Source: Streptantibioticus silvisoli
Lineage (GTDB): Bacteria > Actinomycetota > Actinomycetes > Streptomycetales > Streptomycetaceae
DNA length: 64,000 bases
Direction: 5' to 3'
NCBI RefSeq assembly: GCF_027947535.2
Contig: NZ_JAAGKO020000021.1
Location: 62,001-126,000, forward strand
Position numbers and translations under genes: made by a program. Of this stretch, positions 19,448-28,500 are shown in pieces. Positions within the stretch are counted from its first letter, which is position 1. Each line of letters starts with the position of its first letter. The notes under the pieces were generated by a model. It was not told the origin of the DNA, did not search any database, and was given only the letters and a program-made list of their open reading frames with translations.

Positions 19448-20383
19448 CTAGAAGTACCCCTCACGCTTGCGGTCCTCCATGGCGGCTTCCGACATCTTGT
19501 CGTCGGCCCGGGTCGCGCCGCGTTCGGTCAGCCGGGAGGCGGCGATCTCGGTGATGACCTGGGCGATGGTCACCGCGTCGGAGTCGACCGCGCCGGTGCA
19601 CGACATGTCGCCGACGGTGCGGTAGCGGACCAGCCGCCGCTCGACCGGTTCGGCCCGGCGCGGTCCGCCCCACTGGCCGGCGGTCAGCCACATGCCGTCG
19701 CGGGCGAAGACGTCGCGCTCGTGGGCGTAGTAGATGCCGGGCAGTTCGATGCCCTCGCGCTCGATGTACTGCCACACGTCCAGCTCGGTCCAGTTCGACA
19801 GCGGGAAGACCCGCACGTGCTCACCGGGGGCGTGCCGGCCGTTGTACAGCTGCCACAGTTCGGGGCGCTGGCGGCGCGGGTTCCAGGCGCCGAACTCGTC
19901 GCGCAGGCTGAAGACGCGTTCCTTGGCCCGGGCCTTCTCCTCGTCGCGCCGCCCGCCGCCGAAGACCGCGTCGTAGCGGCCGGTGGTGATGGCGTCCAGC
20001 AGCGGCACGGTCTGGAGCGGGTTGCGGGTGCCGTCGGGGCGCTCGCGCAGCCGGCCGTCGTCGATGTAGTCCTGCACGTGCGCCACGTGCAGCCGCAGCC
20101 CGTGCGTGGCGACGGTGCGGTCGCGGTACTCCAGCACCTCGGGGAAGTTGTGCCCGGTGTCGACGTGCAGCAGCCCGAAGGGCACCGACGCCGGCGCGAA
20201 CGCCTTCAGCGCCAGGTGCAGCATGACGATGGAGTCCTTGCCGCCGGAGAACAGGATCACCGGCCGCTCGAACTCCCCCGCCACCTCGCGGAAGATGTGC
20301 ACCGCCTCGGACTCCAGAGCGTCCAGGTGCGACAGTGCGTAGGGGTCCTCCGTCGTGGCGGAGGTGTCGGTCACGGTGGTCAT
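19448..20383 (-). CDS. cysD: Sulfate adenylyltransferase subunit 2 CysD
   Basis: A 311-aa PAPS-reductase-fold subunit with the PP-loop SGGKDS (in VILFSGGKDSIVMLHLA), FPLLHVDTGHNFPE-like segment FGLLHVDTGHNFPEVLE, GRRDEEKARAKERVFS, and the conserved C-terminus KREGYF. It makes APS with CysN. It is separated from cysC by 115 bases, the largest gap within the cys block, so a second promoter there is possible. The start ATG at 20383 is preceded by GGAGGGACACC, a strong ribosome-binding site. Confidence 0.97.
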   Translation of the reverse strand: MTTVTDTSATTEDPYALSHLDALESEAVHIFREVAGEFERPVILFSGGKDSIVMLHLALKAFAPASVPFGLLHVDTGHNFPEVLEYRDRTVATHGLRLHVAHVQDYIDDGRLRERPDGTRNPLQTVPLLDAITTGRYDAVFGGGRRDEEKARAKERVFSLRDEFGAWNPRRQRPELWQLYNGRHAPGEHVRVFPLSNWTELDVWQYIEREGIELPGIYYAHERDVFARDGMWLTAGQWGGPRRAEPVERRLVRYRTVGDMSCTGAVDSDAVTIAQVITEIAASRLTERGATRADDKMSEAAMEDRKREGYF

Positions 20384-20498
20384 GGTGTCCCTCCGTTCTC
20401 TGCCCGGCTTCGCGTGGAGGTGCTCTCGTCCGCGCCGGTGCGGCGCGAAGGGGTGGGCGCGGACGGCGGTTGCGGCCCGGCGGCCGCGCGTGCGTCGC

Positions 20499-21041
20499 TC
20501 ACGCCGCTCCCCTTCCCGTCACCAGCGCGTGCAGCACGGCGGCCGACTCCGCCACCGTCTGTTCGTGGGTCAGCAGCCGCAGGTCCGGGTCGACGGGGAC
20601 GTCGTAGGGGTCGTCGACGCCGGTCAGGCCGGTCAGGTCACCGGCGGCCTGCTTGGCGTAGAGGCCCTTCACGTCGCGGACCGAGCAGACCTCGACCGGT
20701 GTGGCGACATGCACCTCCAGGAACGCGGTGCCGCGCGCGGCGTGGTGCTTGCGGACTGCCTCGCGGCTGTCGGCGTACGGCGCGATGACCGGCACCAGCA
20801 CCAACACACCGTTGGAGGCGAGGAGTTCGGCGACGAAGCCGATCCGGGTGACGTTGGTGTGCCGGTCCTCGCGGCTGAACCCCAGCCCGGCGGACAGGAA
20901 TTCGCGGATCTCGTCGCCGTCCAGCACCTCCACCCGGCGGCCCTCGCCGGTCAGCCGGTCCGCCAGTGCGCGGGCGATCGTCGTCTTGCCGGCGCTCGGC
21001 AGCCCGGTCAGCCACACGGTCGCCCCGGTGGTGTCGTCCAT
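20499..21041 (-). CDS. cysC: Adenylyl-sulfate kinase CysC
   Basis: A 180-aa APS kinase with P-loop GLPSAGKTT, the DGDEIRE motif, GFSREDRHTNVTRIGFVA and the KGLYAKQAAGDLTGLTGVDDPY lid region. It phosphorylates APS to PAPS. This is notable because the adjacent cysH looks like an APS (not PAPS) reductase, so PAPS may serve sulfotransfer or another branch. The ATG at 21041 is used; earlier in-frame codons extend into the cysH end. Confidence 0.95.
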   Translation of the reverse strand: MDDTTGATVWLTGLPSAGKTTIARALADRLTGEGRRVEVLDGDEIREFLSAGLGFSREDRHTNVTRIGFVAELLASNGVLVLVPVIAPYADSREAVRKHHAARGTAFLEVHVATPVEVCSVRDVKGLYAKQAAGDLTGLTGVDDPYDVPVDPDLRLLTHEQTVAESAAVLHALVTGRGAA

Positions 21042-21073
21042 CGTCCGGTCCCCCTCGGTGTTCTGACGGCCCG

Positions 21074-21781
21074 TCACAAGTGCAGTCCGCACTCGGTCTT
21101 GCCGCGCCCGGCCCAGCGGCCGGCCCGCGCGTCCTCACCCGCCAGCACCCGCCGGGTGCACGGCGCGCAGCCGATCGAGGTGTAGCCGTCGTCCAGCAGC
21201 GGGTTGGTCAGCACGCCGTGCTCGGTGACGTAGGCGTCCACGTCCTGCTGCGTCCAGCGGGCGATCGGGGAGATCTTCACCTTGCGGCGCCGGGCGTCCC
21301 AGCCGACGACCGGGGTGTTCGCCCGGGTCGGCGACTCGTCGCGGCGCAGCCCGGTCGCCCATGCGTCGTAGTGCGCCAGCCCCTGCGCCAGCGGCTCGAC
21401 CCGGCGCAGCGCGCAGCACAGGTCGGGGTCGCGGTCGTGCAGCCGCGGTCCGTGCTCGGCGTCCTGCTCGGCCACCGTGCGGGCCGGCGTCACGGTGATC
21501 ACCCGCACGTCCATCACCGCGGCCACCGCGTCGCGGGTGCCGATGGTCTCCGGGAAGTGGTAGCCGGTGTCGAGGAAGACCACGTCGACGCCCGGCCGCG
21601 CCCGGGAGGCCAGATGGGCCACCACCGCGTCCTCCATCGACGACGTCACGCAGAACCGCGAACCGAACGTCTGCGCCGCCCAGTTCAGGATCTGCGGCGC
21701 CGTGGCGTCCTCCAGCTCCCGCCCGGCCGTCTCCGCCAGGTCGCGCAGTTCGTCGTCGGTGCGTATCGCCGCGTCCGTCAT
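21074..21781 (-). CDS. cysH: Phosphoadenylyl/adenylyl-sulfate reductase CysH (iron-sulfur type)
   Basis: A 235-aa reductase. FCVTSSMEDAVVAHLA is the modified PP-loop, and VVFLDTGYHFPETIGTRD follows. The two cysteine pairs DLCCALRRVEP and GCAPCTRR bind a [4Fe-4S] cluster and mark the assimilatory APS-reductase class; the C-terminal ECGLHL has the catalytic Cys. It forms sulfite for the sulfite reductase encoded upstream. Its ATG overlaps the stop of the zinc-ribbon gene (ATGA). Confidence 0.95.
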   Translation of the reverse strand: MTDAAIRTDDELRDLAETAGRELEDATAPQILNWAAQTFGSRFCVTSSMEDAVVAHLASRARPGVDVVFLDTGYHFPETIGTRDAVAAVMDVRVITVTPARTVAEQDAEHGPRLHDRDPDLCCALRRVEPLAQGLAHYDAWATGLRRDESPTRANTPVVGWDARRRKVKISPIARWTQQDVDAYVTEHGVLTNPLLDDGYTSIGCAPCTRRVLAGEDARAGRWAGRGKTECGLHL

Positions 21782-21981
21782 TCCCCGCCCCTGCCGTCGG
21801 TCCGGGCCGTCCCGGTCTCCTCGCCGCCCCGGCGCAGTCCGCGGGCCAGCAGCCCGAGGAACTTCAGCTGGAACGCCCGGTTGCACGCCGCGCACTCCCA
21901 CGCGCCGTGCCCCTCCTCGCTGGGCCGCAGGTCCTCGTCGCCGCAGTAGGGGCAGTAGAACGGCGCCGCCCGCTCGCTCAT
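21778..21981 (-). CDS. Small zinc-ribbon protein of the sulfur operon
   Basis: A 67-aa protein with two CxxC pairs, YCPYCGDEDL and WECAACNRAF, spaced as in rubredoxin/zinc-ribbon folds. It sits between the sulfite reductase and cysH genes, 28 bases after the first and overlapping the second by 4 bases. The same small gene is usual at this place in streptomycetes, so it is probably needed for the pathway (for example as an assembly or electron-transfer partner), but its role is unknown. Confidence 0.85.
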   Translation of the reverse strand: MSERAAPFYCPYCGDEDLRPSEEGHGAWECAACNRAFQLKFLGLLARGLRRGGEETGTARTDGRGGE

Positions 21982-22009
21982 GACCGCCTCCCGGCGCGCT
22001 GTCCACCGG

Positions 22010-23710
22010 TCATGACAGCGCCTCCTCGGGAGCCCGCGCGGCCCAGGTCGCGAAGCGCTCGCCGTCGGCCCGCTCGGAGCGGTAGCGGCGCAGCACCCGT
22101 TCGACGTAGTCGGGCAGTTCCTCGGAGGTGACCTTCAGGCCGCGCACCTTGCGCCCGAAGGCGGGGTCGAGCCCGAGGGCGCCGCCGAGGTGGACCTGGA
22201 AGCCCTCGACCTGGTTGCCGTCGCCGTCCAGCACCAGCTGGCCCTTCAGGCCGATGTCGGCGACCTGGATGCGGGCGCAGGCGTTGGGGCAGCCGTTGAC
22301 GTTGATGGTGACCGGCTCGTCGAAGTCGGGCAGCCGGCGCTCCAGTTCGTCGATGAGCGAGGCGCCGCGCGCCTTGGTCTCCACGATGGCCAGCTTGCAG
22401 AACTCGATGCCGGTGCAGGCCATCGTGCCGCGCCGGAACGGGGACGGGCCGACCCGCAGGTCCAGCGACTCCAGCGCCGCCACCAGCGAGGCGACCTGCG
22501 ACTCCTCGACGTCCAGCACGAGCATCTTCTGCTCGGCGGTGGTGCGCACCCGCCCCGAACCGTGCTCCTCGGCCAGCCCGGCGATCTTGCCGAGCGTGCT
22601 GCCGTCCACCCGCCCGACCCGCGGCGCGAAGCCGACGTAGAACCGGCCGTCCTTCTGCCGGTGCACCCCGATGTGGTCGCGCCACCGCTCGGCCAGCTGC
22701 TCGGGTGCCGGGCCGTCGACCAGGTTCCGCTCGAGGTACTCGCGCTCCAGCACCTCGCGGAAGCGGTCCGCCCCCCAGTCGGCGATCAGGAACTTCAGCC
22801 GGGCGCGGGTGCGCAGCCGGCGGTAGCCGTAGTCGCGGAAGAGGGAGACGACGCCCTCGTAGACGTCCGCCACCTCCTCCAGCGGCACCCAGGCGCCCAG
22901 CCGCACGCCCAGCCGCGGGTTGGTCGACAGACCGCCGCCGACCCACAGGTCGAAGCCGGGGCCGTGCTCGGGGTGGACCACGCCGACGAAGGCGATGTCG
23001 TTGATCTCGTGCGCCACGTCGAGCATCGGCGAACCGGAGATCGCCGACTTGAACTTGCGCGGCAGGTTGGAGAAGGCCTTGTTGCCGATGACCCGGCGCT
23101 GGATCTCCTCGATCGCCGGGGTGCCGTCGATGATCTCGTCCTCGGCGATGCCGGCCACCGGCGAGCCGAGGATGACGCGCGGGGTGTCGCCGCACGCCTC
23201 GGTGGTGGACAGGCCCACGCCCTCCAGCCGCCGCCAGATCTCCGGCACGTCCTCGATCCGGATCCAGTGCAGCTGGATGTTCTGCCGGTCGGTGATGTCC
23301 GCGGTGCCGCGGGCGAACTCCTCCGAGACCTGGCCGATGACCCGCAACTGCTCGGTGGTCAGCCGGCCGCCGTCGATGCGCACCCTGAGCATGAAGAACT
23401 TGTCGTCCAGCTCCTCGGGCTCCAGGATCGCCGTCTTCCCGCCGTCGATCCCGGGCTTGCGCTGGGTGTACAGCCCCCACCAGCGCATGCGTCCGCGCAG
23501 GTCGGCACCGTCGATCGCGTCGAAACCCCGGTGGGCGTAGATCGTCTCGATCCGCGTCCGCACGTTGAGACCGTCGTCGTCCTTCTTGGTCTGCTCGTTG
23601 GCGTTGAGCGGCGTGAGGTGCCCGGCGGCCCACTGGCCCTCACCGCGGTGGCGGCTCGCCTTGCGGCGCGGGGCAGCGGCGTCGTGCGGCTTTTCCGGCA
23701 TGGTGGCCAT
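22010..23710 (-). CDS. sirA: Ferredoxin-dependent nitrite/sulfite reductase (sulfite reductase SirA type)
   Basis: A 566-aa sirohaem/[4Fe-4S] reductase that turns sulfite to sulfide in six electron steps. Cluster ligands are seen in CTGIEFC and NGCPNAC. The N-terminal half has WWGLYTQRKPG and TTEACGDTPR, whose Tyr and Cys correspond to the cross-linked pair of mycobacterial NirA/SirA. Two sulfite/nitrite reductase ferredoxin-like half-domains are present. Context (cysH, cysDN, chelatase) decides for sulfite over nitrite. The ATG at 23710 has AAGGA 11 bases upstream. The leader peptide at 23845-23928 lies upstream. Confidence 0.93.
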   Translation of the reverse strand: MATMPEKPHDAAAPRRKASRHRGEGQWAAGHLTPLNANEQTKKDDDGLNVRTRIETIYAHRGFDAIDGADLRGRMRWWGLYTQRKPGIDGGKTAILEPEELDDKFFMLRVRIDGGRLTTEQLRVIGQVSEEFARGTADITDRQNIQLHWIRIEDVPEIWRRLEGVGLSTTEACGDTPRVILGSPVAGIAEDEIIDGTPAIEEIQRRVIGNKAFSNLPRKFKSAISGSPMLDVAHEINDIAFVGVVHPEHGPGFDLWVGGGLSTNPRLGVRLGAWVPLEEVADVYEGVVSLFRDYGYRRLRTRARLKFLIADWGADRFREVLEREYLERNLVDGPAPEQLAERWRDHIGVHRQKDGRFYVGFAPRVGRVDGSTLGKIAGLAEEHGSGRVRTTAEQKMLVLDVEESQVASLVAALESLDLRVGPSPFRRGTMACTGIEFCKLAIVETKARGASLIDELERRLPDFDEPVTINVNGCPNACARIQVADIGLKGQLVLDGDGNQVEGFQVHLGGALGLDPAFGRKVRGLKVTSEELPDYVERVLRRYRSERADGERFATWAARAPEEALS

Positions 23711-23844
23711 GGGGTGCGAGTCCTTCTGCGGCTGCGGTGCGGTAACGGAACACGTTACGAAGGCGGCCCGACCCGCGGATCACGGGCGCGGGGCGTCGCG
23801 CGTCCGCTGTGACGTGGGCGTGGTGGCAGGTCGGCGCTGGACGG

Positions 23845-23928
23845 TCAGCTCACCGGACAGATGGCGCTGGACATGCGGCCGTGGTCGACGTGCAGCCGAC
23901 AGACCAAGGCTATTCCAGTGCGAGACAT
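23845..23928 (-). CDS. Cys-containing leader peptide upstream of the sulfite reductase gene
   Basis: A 27-codon ORF beginning MSRTGIALVCRLHVD and ending in ICPVS-stop, with Cys at positions 10 and 24. I recognise the short 'putative leader peptide' type that precedes sulfur-assimilation operons in streptomycetes. It lies 134 bases upstream of the reductase start codon on the same strand. Translation stalling at Cys or Arg codons could control the downstream operon (inferred). No clear Shine-Dalgarno sequence precedes the ATG, so it may be translated from a leaderless or near-leaderless mRNA. It is too short for ordinary gene callers. Confidence 0.7.
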   Translation of the reverse strand: MSRTGIALVCRLHVDHGRMSSAICPVS

Positions 23929-24021
23929 GACGGAAGCGTGGCACGGCAAACTCCGGCCAGTCCACCATTGTCCACATCATGGACGTTCGTGTCTCACTGC
24001 GTGAACGTTATGTGGCCTGGC

Positions 24022-24603
24022 TCACGCCGGGCCGCGAGCGCCGTCCGACCGGTCCCCGGCGGCCGGCCCGCCTTCCGCTTCCCGCCGCACGTCGAAGACC
24101 CGGAAGCCGCGCCGCCGGTAGTTGGCGAGCGCGTGCGGGCCGTCGAGGCTGCACGTGTGCACCCACACCCGCCGGGTGTCCGGCCGGTCCGGCGCGCGGC
24201 ACGCCAGGTCCCAGGCGCGGGCGGTGCCGTACGACAGCAGGTGCCCGCCGATCCGCCGGCCGCGGAACTGCGGCAGCAGACCGAAGTAGGTGATCTCCAC
24301 CTGGCCGTCGTCCTGCGGGTCCAGTTCGAGGTAGCCCGCCGGGGTGCCGTCCTCGTACGCCACCCAGGTCTCCGCGCCGGGCCGCTCCAGGAACTCCCGC
24401 CAGCGCTCCGCCGGCCACTCCAGCCGGTCGGTCCAGCTGACGTCGCAGCCCACCGCCGTATAGAGGAACCGGCTGAACGCCACCGACGGCACCCCGGCCC
24501 GCACGATCCGCACCCCCGCGGCCGCGTCCGGTTCCGCCGCCGGCGCCAGATCGCCCGGCGAGGTCTGCTCCAGGGACCACGTGGTCACGGTGACGTCGCT
24601 CAT
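24022..24603 (-). CDS. GNAT-family N-acetyltransferase
   Basis: A 193-aa acetyltransferase. The core includes EITYFGLLPQFRGRRIGGHLL (strand 4 and the acetyl-CoA loop Q/R-x-x-G-R/G-x-G) and the C-terminal VWVHTCSLDGPHALANYRRRGF. Substrate unknown. The ATG at 24603 is used (GAGG upstream); a start 9 bases earlier is possible. The last 20 residues are Gly/Ala-rich. It is alone between the leader region of the sulfur operon and a G-rich spacer (24604-24798) in which I see only GTGCGG/GCCGG-type low complexity. Confidence 0.85.
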   Translation of the reverse strand: MSDVTVTTWSLEQTSPGDLAPAAEPDAAAGVRIVRAGVPSVAFSRFLYTAVGCDVSWTDRLEWPAERWREFLERPGAETWVAYEDGTPAGYLELDPQDDGQVEITYFGLLPQFRGRRIGGHLLSYGTARAWDLACRAPDRPDTRRVWVHTCSLDGPHALANYRRRGFRVFDVRREAEGGPAAGDRSDGARGPA

Positions 24604-24798
24604 GCGCCTCACCCAACCACGCGGCCGGCGCGACGGGACGGGTGGGGCGGGGGTGGGGGCCCGGCGGGCGGCGGGGTGCCGGGCGTGCGGCGTGGTGGCG
24701 TGCGGTGGGAGCGGATGGCGGGGCGGCGGTGCCGTGGCCGGCGGGTGCCGTGTCCGGCGGTGCCGGCGGGTGCCTTCGGCGGTGGGCCCGGGGAGCCG

Positions 24799-25587
24799 TC
24801 AGTGGACCGCCGTCAGCCGGGCGAAGACCACGACGTTGCTGTCGTAGCCGGTCTTCTTGGTGAATCCGCCGCCGCAGGTGATGACCCGCAGTTCGGGACC
24901 GCCGAGGTCGCCGTAGACCTCGTCGCCGGGGAAGGAGTCCTTGGCGAAGACCTGGACGCCGTAGATGGTGAAGACGGCCGTACTGCCGTCCGAGCGGGTG
25001 ACCTGGACCGTGTTGCCCTTGTGCAGCGCGCCGAGGCCGTAGAAGACGGCGGGCCCCTGCATGTTGTCGACGTGCCCGTCGATGACCGCGGTGCCGCGCT
25101 CGCCGGGGGAGGGGCCGTCGGTGTACCAGCCGGCCAGGTTCTTGTAGGCCGGCGGCGGCGCGCCGATGCCGCCGTCCGGCTCGGAGGCGACCGTGGTGAG
25201 CGGCGCGTTCACCCCGAGCGCCGGGATGCGGACCTCGGTCGGCGCGGAGAACGCCAGCGGCGCCGGCGGAGCGGACGGCTGCGGTGTGGCGGGGGCGGGG
25301 GCGGGGTCGGGGTCGGCGGGTTCGCCACCGAGCGGAGCACCTGCCGTCGCGGCGCCCACCGCCGGAGCACCCACCGCCGGGGCGTCGGTCTGCGGGGTGC
25401 CGGCGGCCGGCCCGGTGGCGACCGCGTCCGGCGCGTCGACCGCGCCGGGCTGCGGGGGCGGGGTGCCGTCGCCACCGTGCCGGATCATCGACACCGCCAT
25501 GAACGCGGTGGCCGCGATCATCAGCGGAACCGTGTAGCGCCGCCCTGCCGGCCGCTGTCCCTCATCCGTTGTGTCGCCGCCGGCCAC
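24799..25587 (-). CDS. Class F sortase
   Basis: A 262-aa membrane-anchored transpeptidase. One membrane helix (about 19-34) is followed by a Pro/Ala/Gly linker (about 40-105) and the sortase barrel starting VRIPALGVNAPLTTV. Catalytic His is H172 in DGHVD and Cys is C238 in ITCGG. The Arg normally found some 8-15 residues after the Cys is not in its usual place (GYDSN there); the next Arg is R257. The GTG at 25587 has AGGAGG 6 bases upstream. The divergent gene at 25945 encodes a secreted protein with a C-terminal membrane anchor, a possible substrate. Confidence 0.88.
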   Translation of the reverse strand: MAGGDTTDEGQRPAGRRYTVPLMIAATAFMAVSMIRHGGDGTPPPQPGAVDAPDAVATGPAAGTPQTDAPAVGAPAVGAATAGAPLGGEPADPDPAPAPATPQPSAPPAPLAFSAPTEVRIPALGVNAPLTTVASEPDGGIGAPPPAYKNLAGWYTDGPSPGERGTAVIDGHVDNMQGPAVFYGLGALHKGNTVQVTRSDGSTAVFTIYGVQVFAKDSFPGDEVYGDLGGPELRVITCGGGFTKKTGYDSNVVVFARLTAVH

Positions 25588-25944
25588 GACCGCCTCCTGG
25601 GTTGCTCGACGGGGGCCGGCCGGCCGCGGGATCGCTCCGCCGGCCGCCCCTCTCACTGCCGGTGACGCTAGTTCCGGGCCCCGGCGGCAGCGACCGATGA
25701 CGGGCGAACGGGTGGCCTCACCCCGGGGGAGCGCCGCTGTCCGGGTGATCATGAACGGCCCCGGCGGCGGGCCGCTTGACCCCGCTGACCTGGGCATCAA
25801 CGGCTGGGCGGGGGTGGATTGCTGATGATCTGACGGTCGGTCTGCGGATGCGGCGTCAGCCGGGCCGGGTGAATCTCGTCGTGGAAGCGCACCCCCCGAC
25901 TCGGGGCAAACCGCCCCAGGCGCTCCCATGGAAGGGACTCCCAG
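25588..25944. other. Divergent intergenic region between sortase and repeat-protein genes
   Basis: 357 bases with no convincing gene. It must hold promoters for both divergent genes. I see no clear -35/-10 pair. CCCCGACTCGGGG (about 25908) can form a small hairpin near the start of the right-hand gene, and GAAGGGA provides its ribosome-binding site. Confidence 0.4.
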
Positions 25945-26496
25945 ATGTTCGTGACTCGCGCACTCGCCGCCACTGCCCTCGCGGGCATGGCGTTCGGCCT
26001 CTCCGCCCCGATCGCCTTCGCCGACGACTTCACCCCCTCCGCCTACTCCTACGGTGACTGCGGTCACCGCGGTGGCCACGAGCACGGCCGTGGCGACGAC
26101 CGCGGCAACGACCGCGGCCGCGGGGACGACCGTGGCAACGGCCGCGGCGACGACCGTGGCGACCGCGGCGACGGTGGCGGCCGGATGGGCGGCGGAGACG
26201 ACTCCGCCAACCAGTACAACGACAGTGAGCAGGCGTGGGCCGGCGACGACGGTGGCCGTGACGGCGACCGCGGCGGCCGTGGTGGCGACCGTGGCGACCG
26301 CGGCGGCGACCGTGGCAACCACGGCCGCAGTGGCTACTGCGCCCACCACCCCTCGCACGGTGCCGACACCGGCCTGGGCGGCAGCATCACCGGCATGAAC
26401 ACCACCCAGACCGCGCTCGGTGGCGGCCTTCTGGCCACCGCGGTCGCCGGTGGCGGCGTGTACCTCAAGCGTCGTCGTCCGGGCGCCGGCATCTGA
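25945..26496 (+). CDS. Secreted Asp/Arg/Gly-repeat protein with C-terminal membrane anchor
   Basis: A 183-aa exported protein. Residues 1-26 are a signal peptide ending SAPIAFA-DD. Residues about 40-130 are built of repeated GDDRGN/DRGDRG/GGDRG units, giving a highly charged, probably disordered chain. GYCAHHPSHGAD then leads to TGLGGSITGMNTTQTALGG, a hydrophobic stretch (about 157-174) and KRRR near the end. This order (linker, hydrophobic helix, basic tail) is that of cell-wall sorting signals, but no LPXTG-like pentapeptide is obvious. The divergent class F sortase gene suggests a partnership. GAAGGGA precedes the ATG. No known family recognised. Confidence 0.8.
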   Translation: MFVTRALAATALAGMAFGLSAPIAFADDFTPSAYSYGDCGHRGGHEHGRGDDRGNDRGRGDDRGNGRGDDRGDRGDGGGRMGGGDDSANQYNDSEQAWAGDDGGRDGDRGGRGGDRGDRGGDRGNHGRSGYCAHHPSHGADTGLGGSITGMNTTQTALGGGLLATAVAGGGVYLKRRRPGAGI

Positions 26497-26527
26497 CGTC
26501 ACCACGGGTACACCTGACGTAGCGGTC

Positions 26528-26561
26528 GGCCGCCCCCTCGCCTCCGGGTGAGGGGGCGGCC
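26528..26561 (+). terminator. Strong hairpin terminator
   Basis: GGCCGCCCCCTC (26528-26539) pairs perfectly with GAGGGGGCGGCC (26550-26561); GCC/GGT extends the stem to 15 bp with a TCCG tetraloop. It lies 32 bases after the stop codon of the repeat-protein gene. Confidence 0.75.
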
Positions 26562-26757
26562 GCACGTCGTCGGGCGGTCCGGCCGGTCGTGCGGTCGGCC
26601 GGTACGGGCAGCCCCGGCGGTACCGGCGGTCCCCGCGATCCGGCCGGTCCCGGCGGCCGCGGCGAACAAATAGGTGGATAAGCCTTTTATCGCACCCCGG
26701 CGACGTACCCTGGAACGTCAGAGCGCGTTCCGGTGTGGTGGTCGGGGGGAGAATCGG

Positions 26758-28500
<1,743 letters not shown>

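Noticed and set aside
16874-20788. 1304-codon open frame on the forward strand across the sulfur transporter and cysN/cysD genes
   Set aside because: It lies antisense to well-recognised genes, has Arg/Gly/Val-rich nonsense composition and no domain; it is a high-GC shadow.
23780-23980. 66-codon reverse frame starting MMWTMVDWPEF upstream of the sulfite reductase gene
   Set aside because: It overlaps the leader peptide in another frame and turns into Arg/Pro-rich nonsense; the 27-codon leader frame matches the known type.
24604-24798. Possible gene in the G-rich spacer between the GNAT and sortase genes
   Set aside because: Only GCGGTGCCG-type low complexity; no start with a ribosome-binding site and no protein-like frame.
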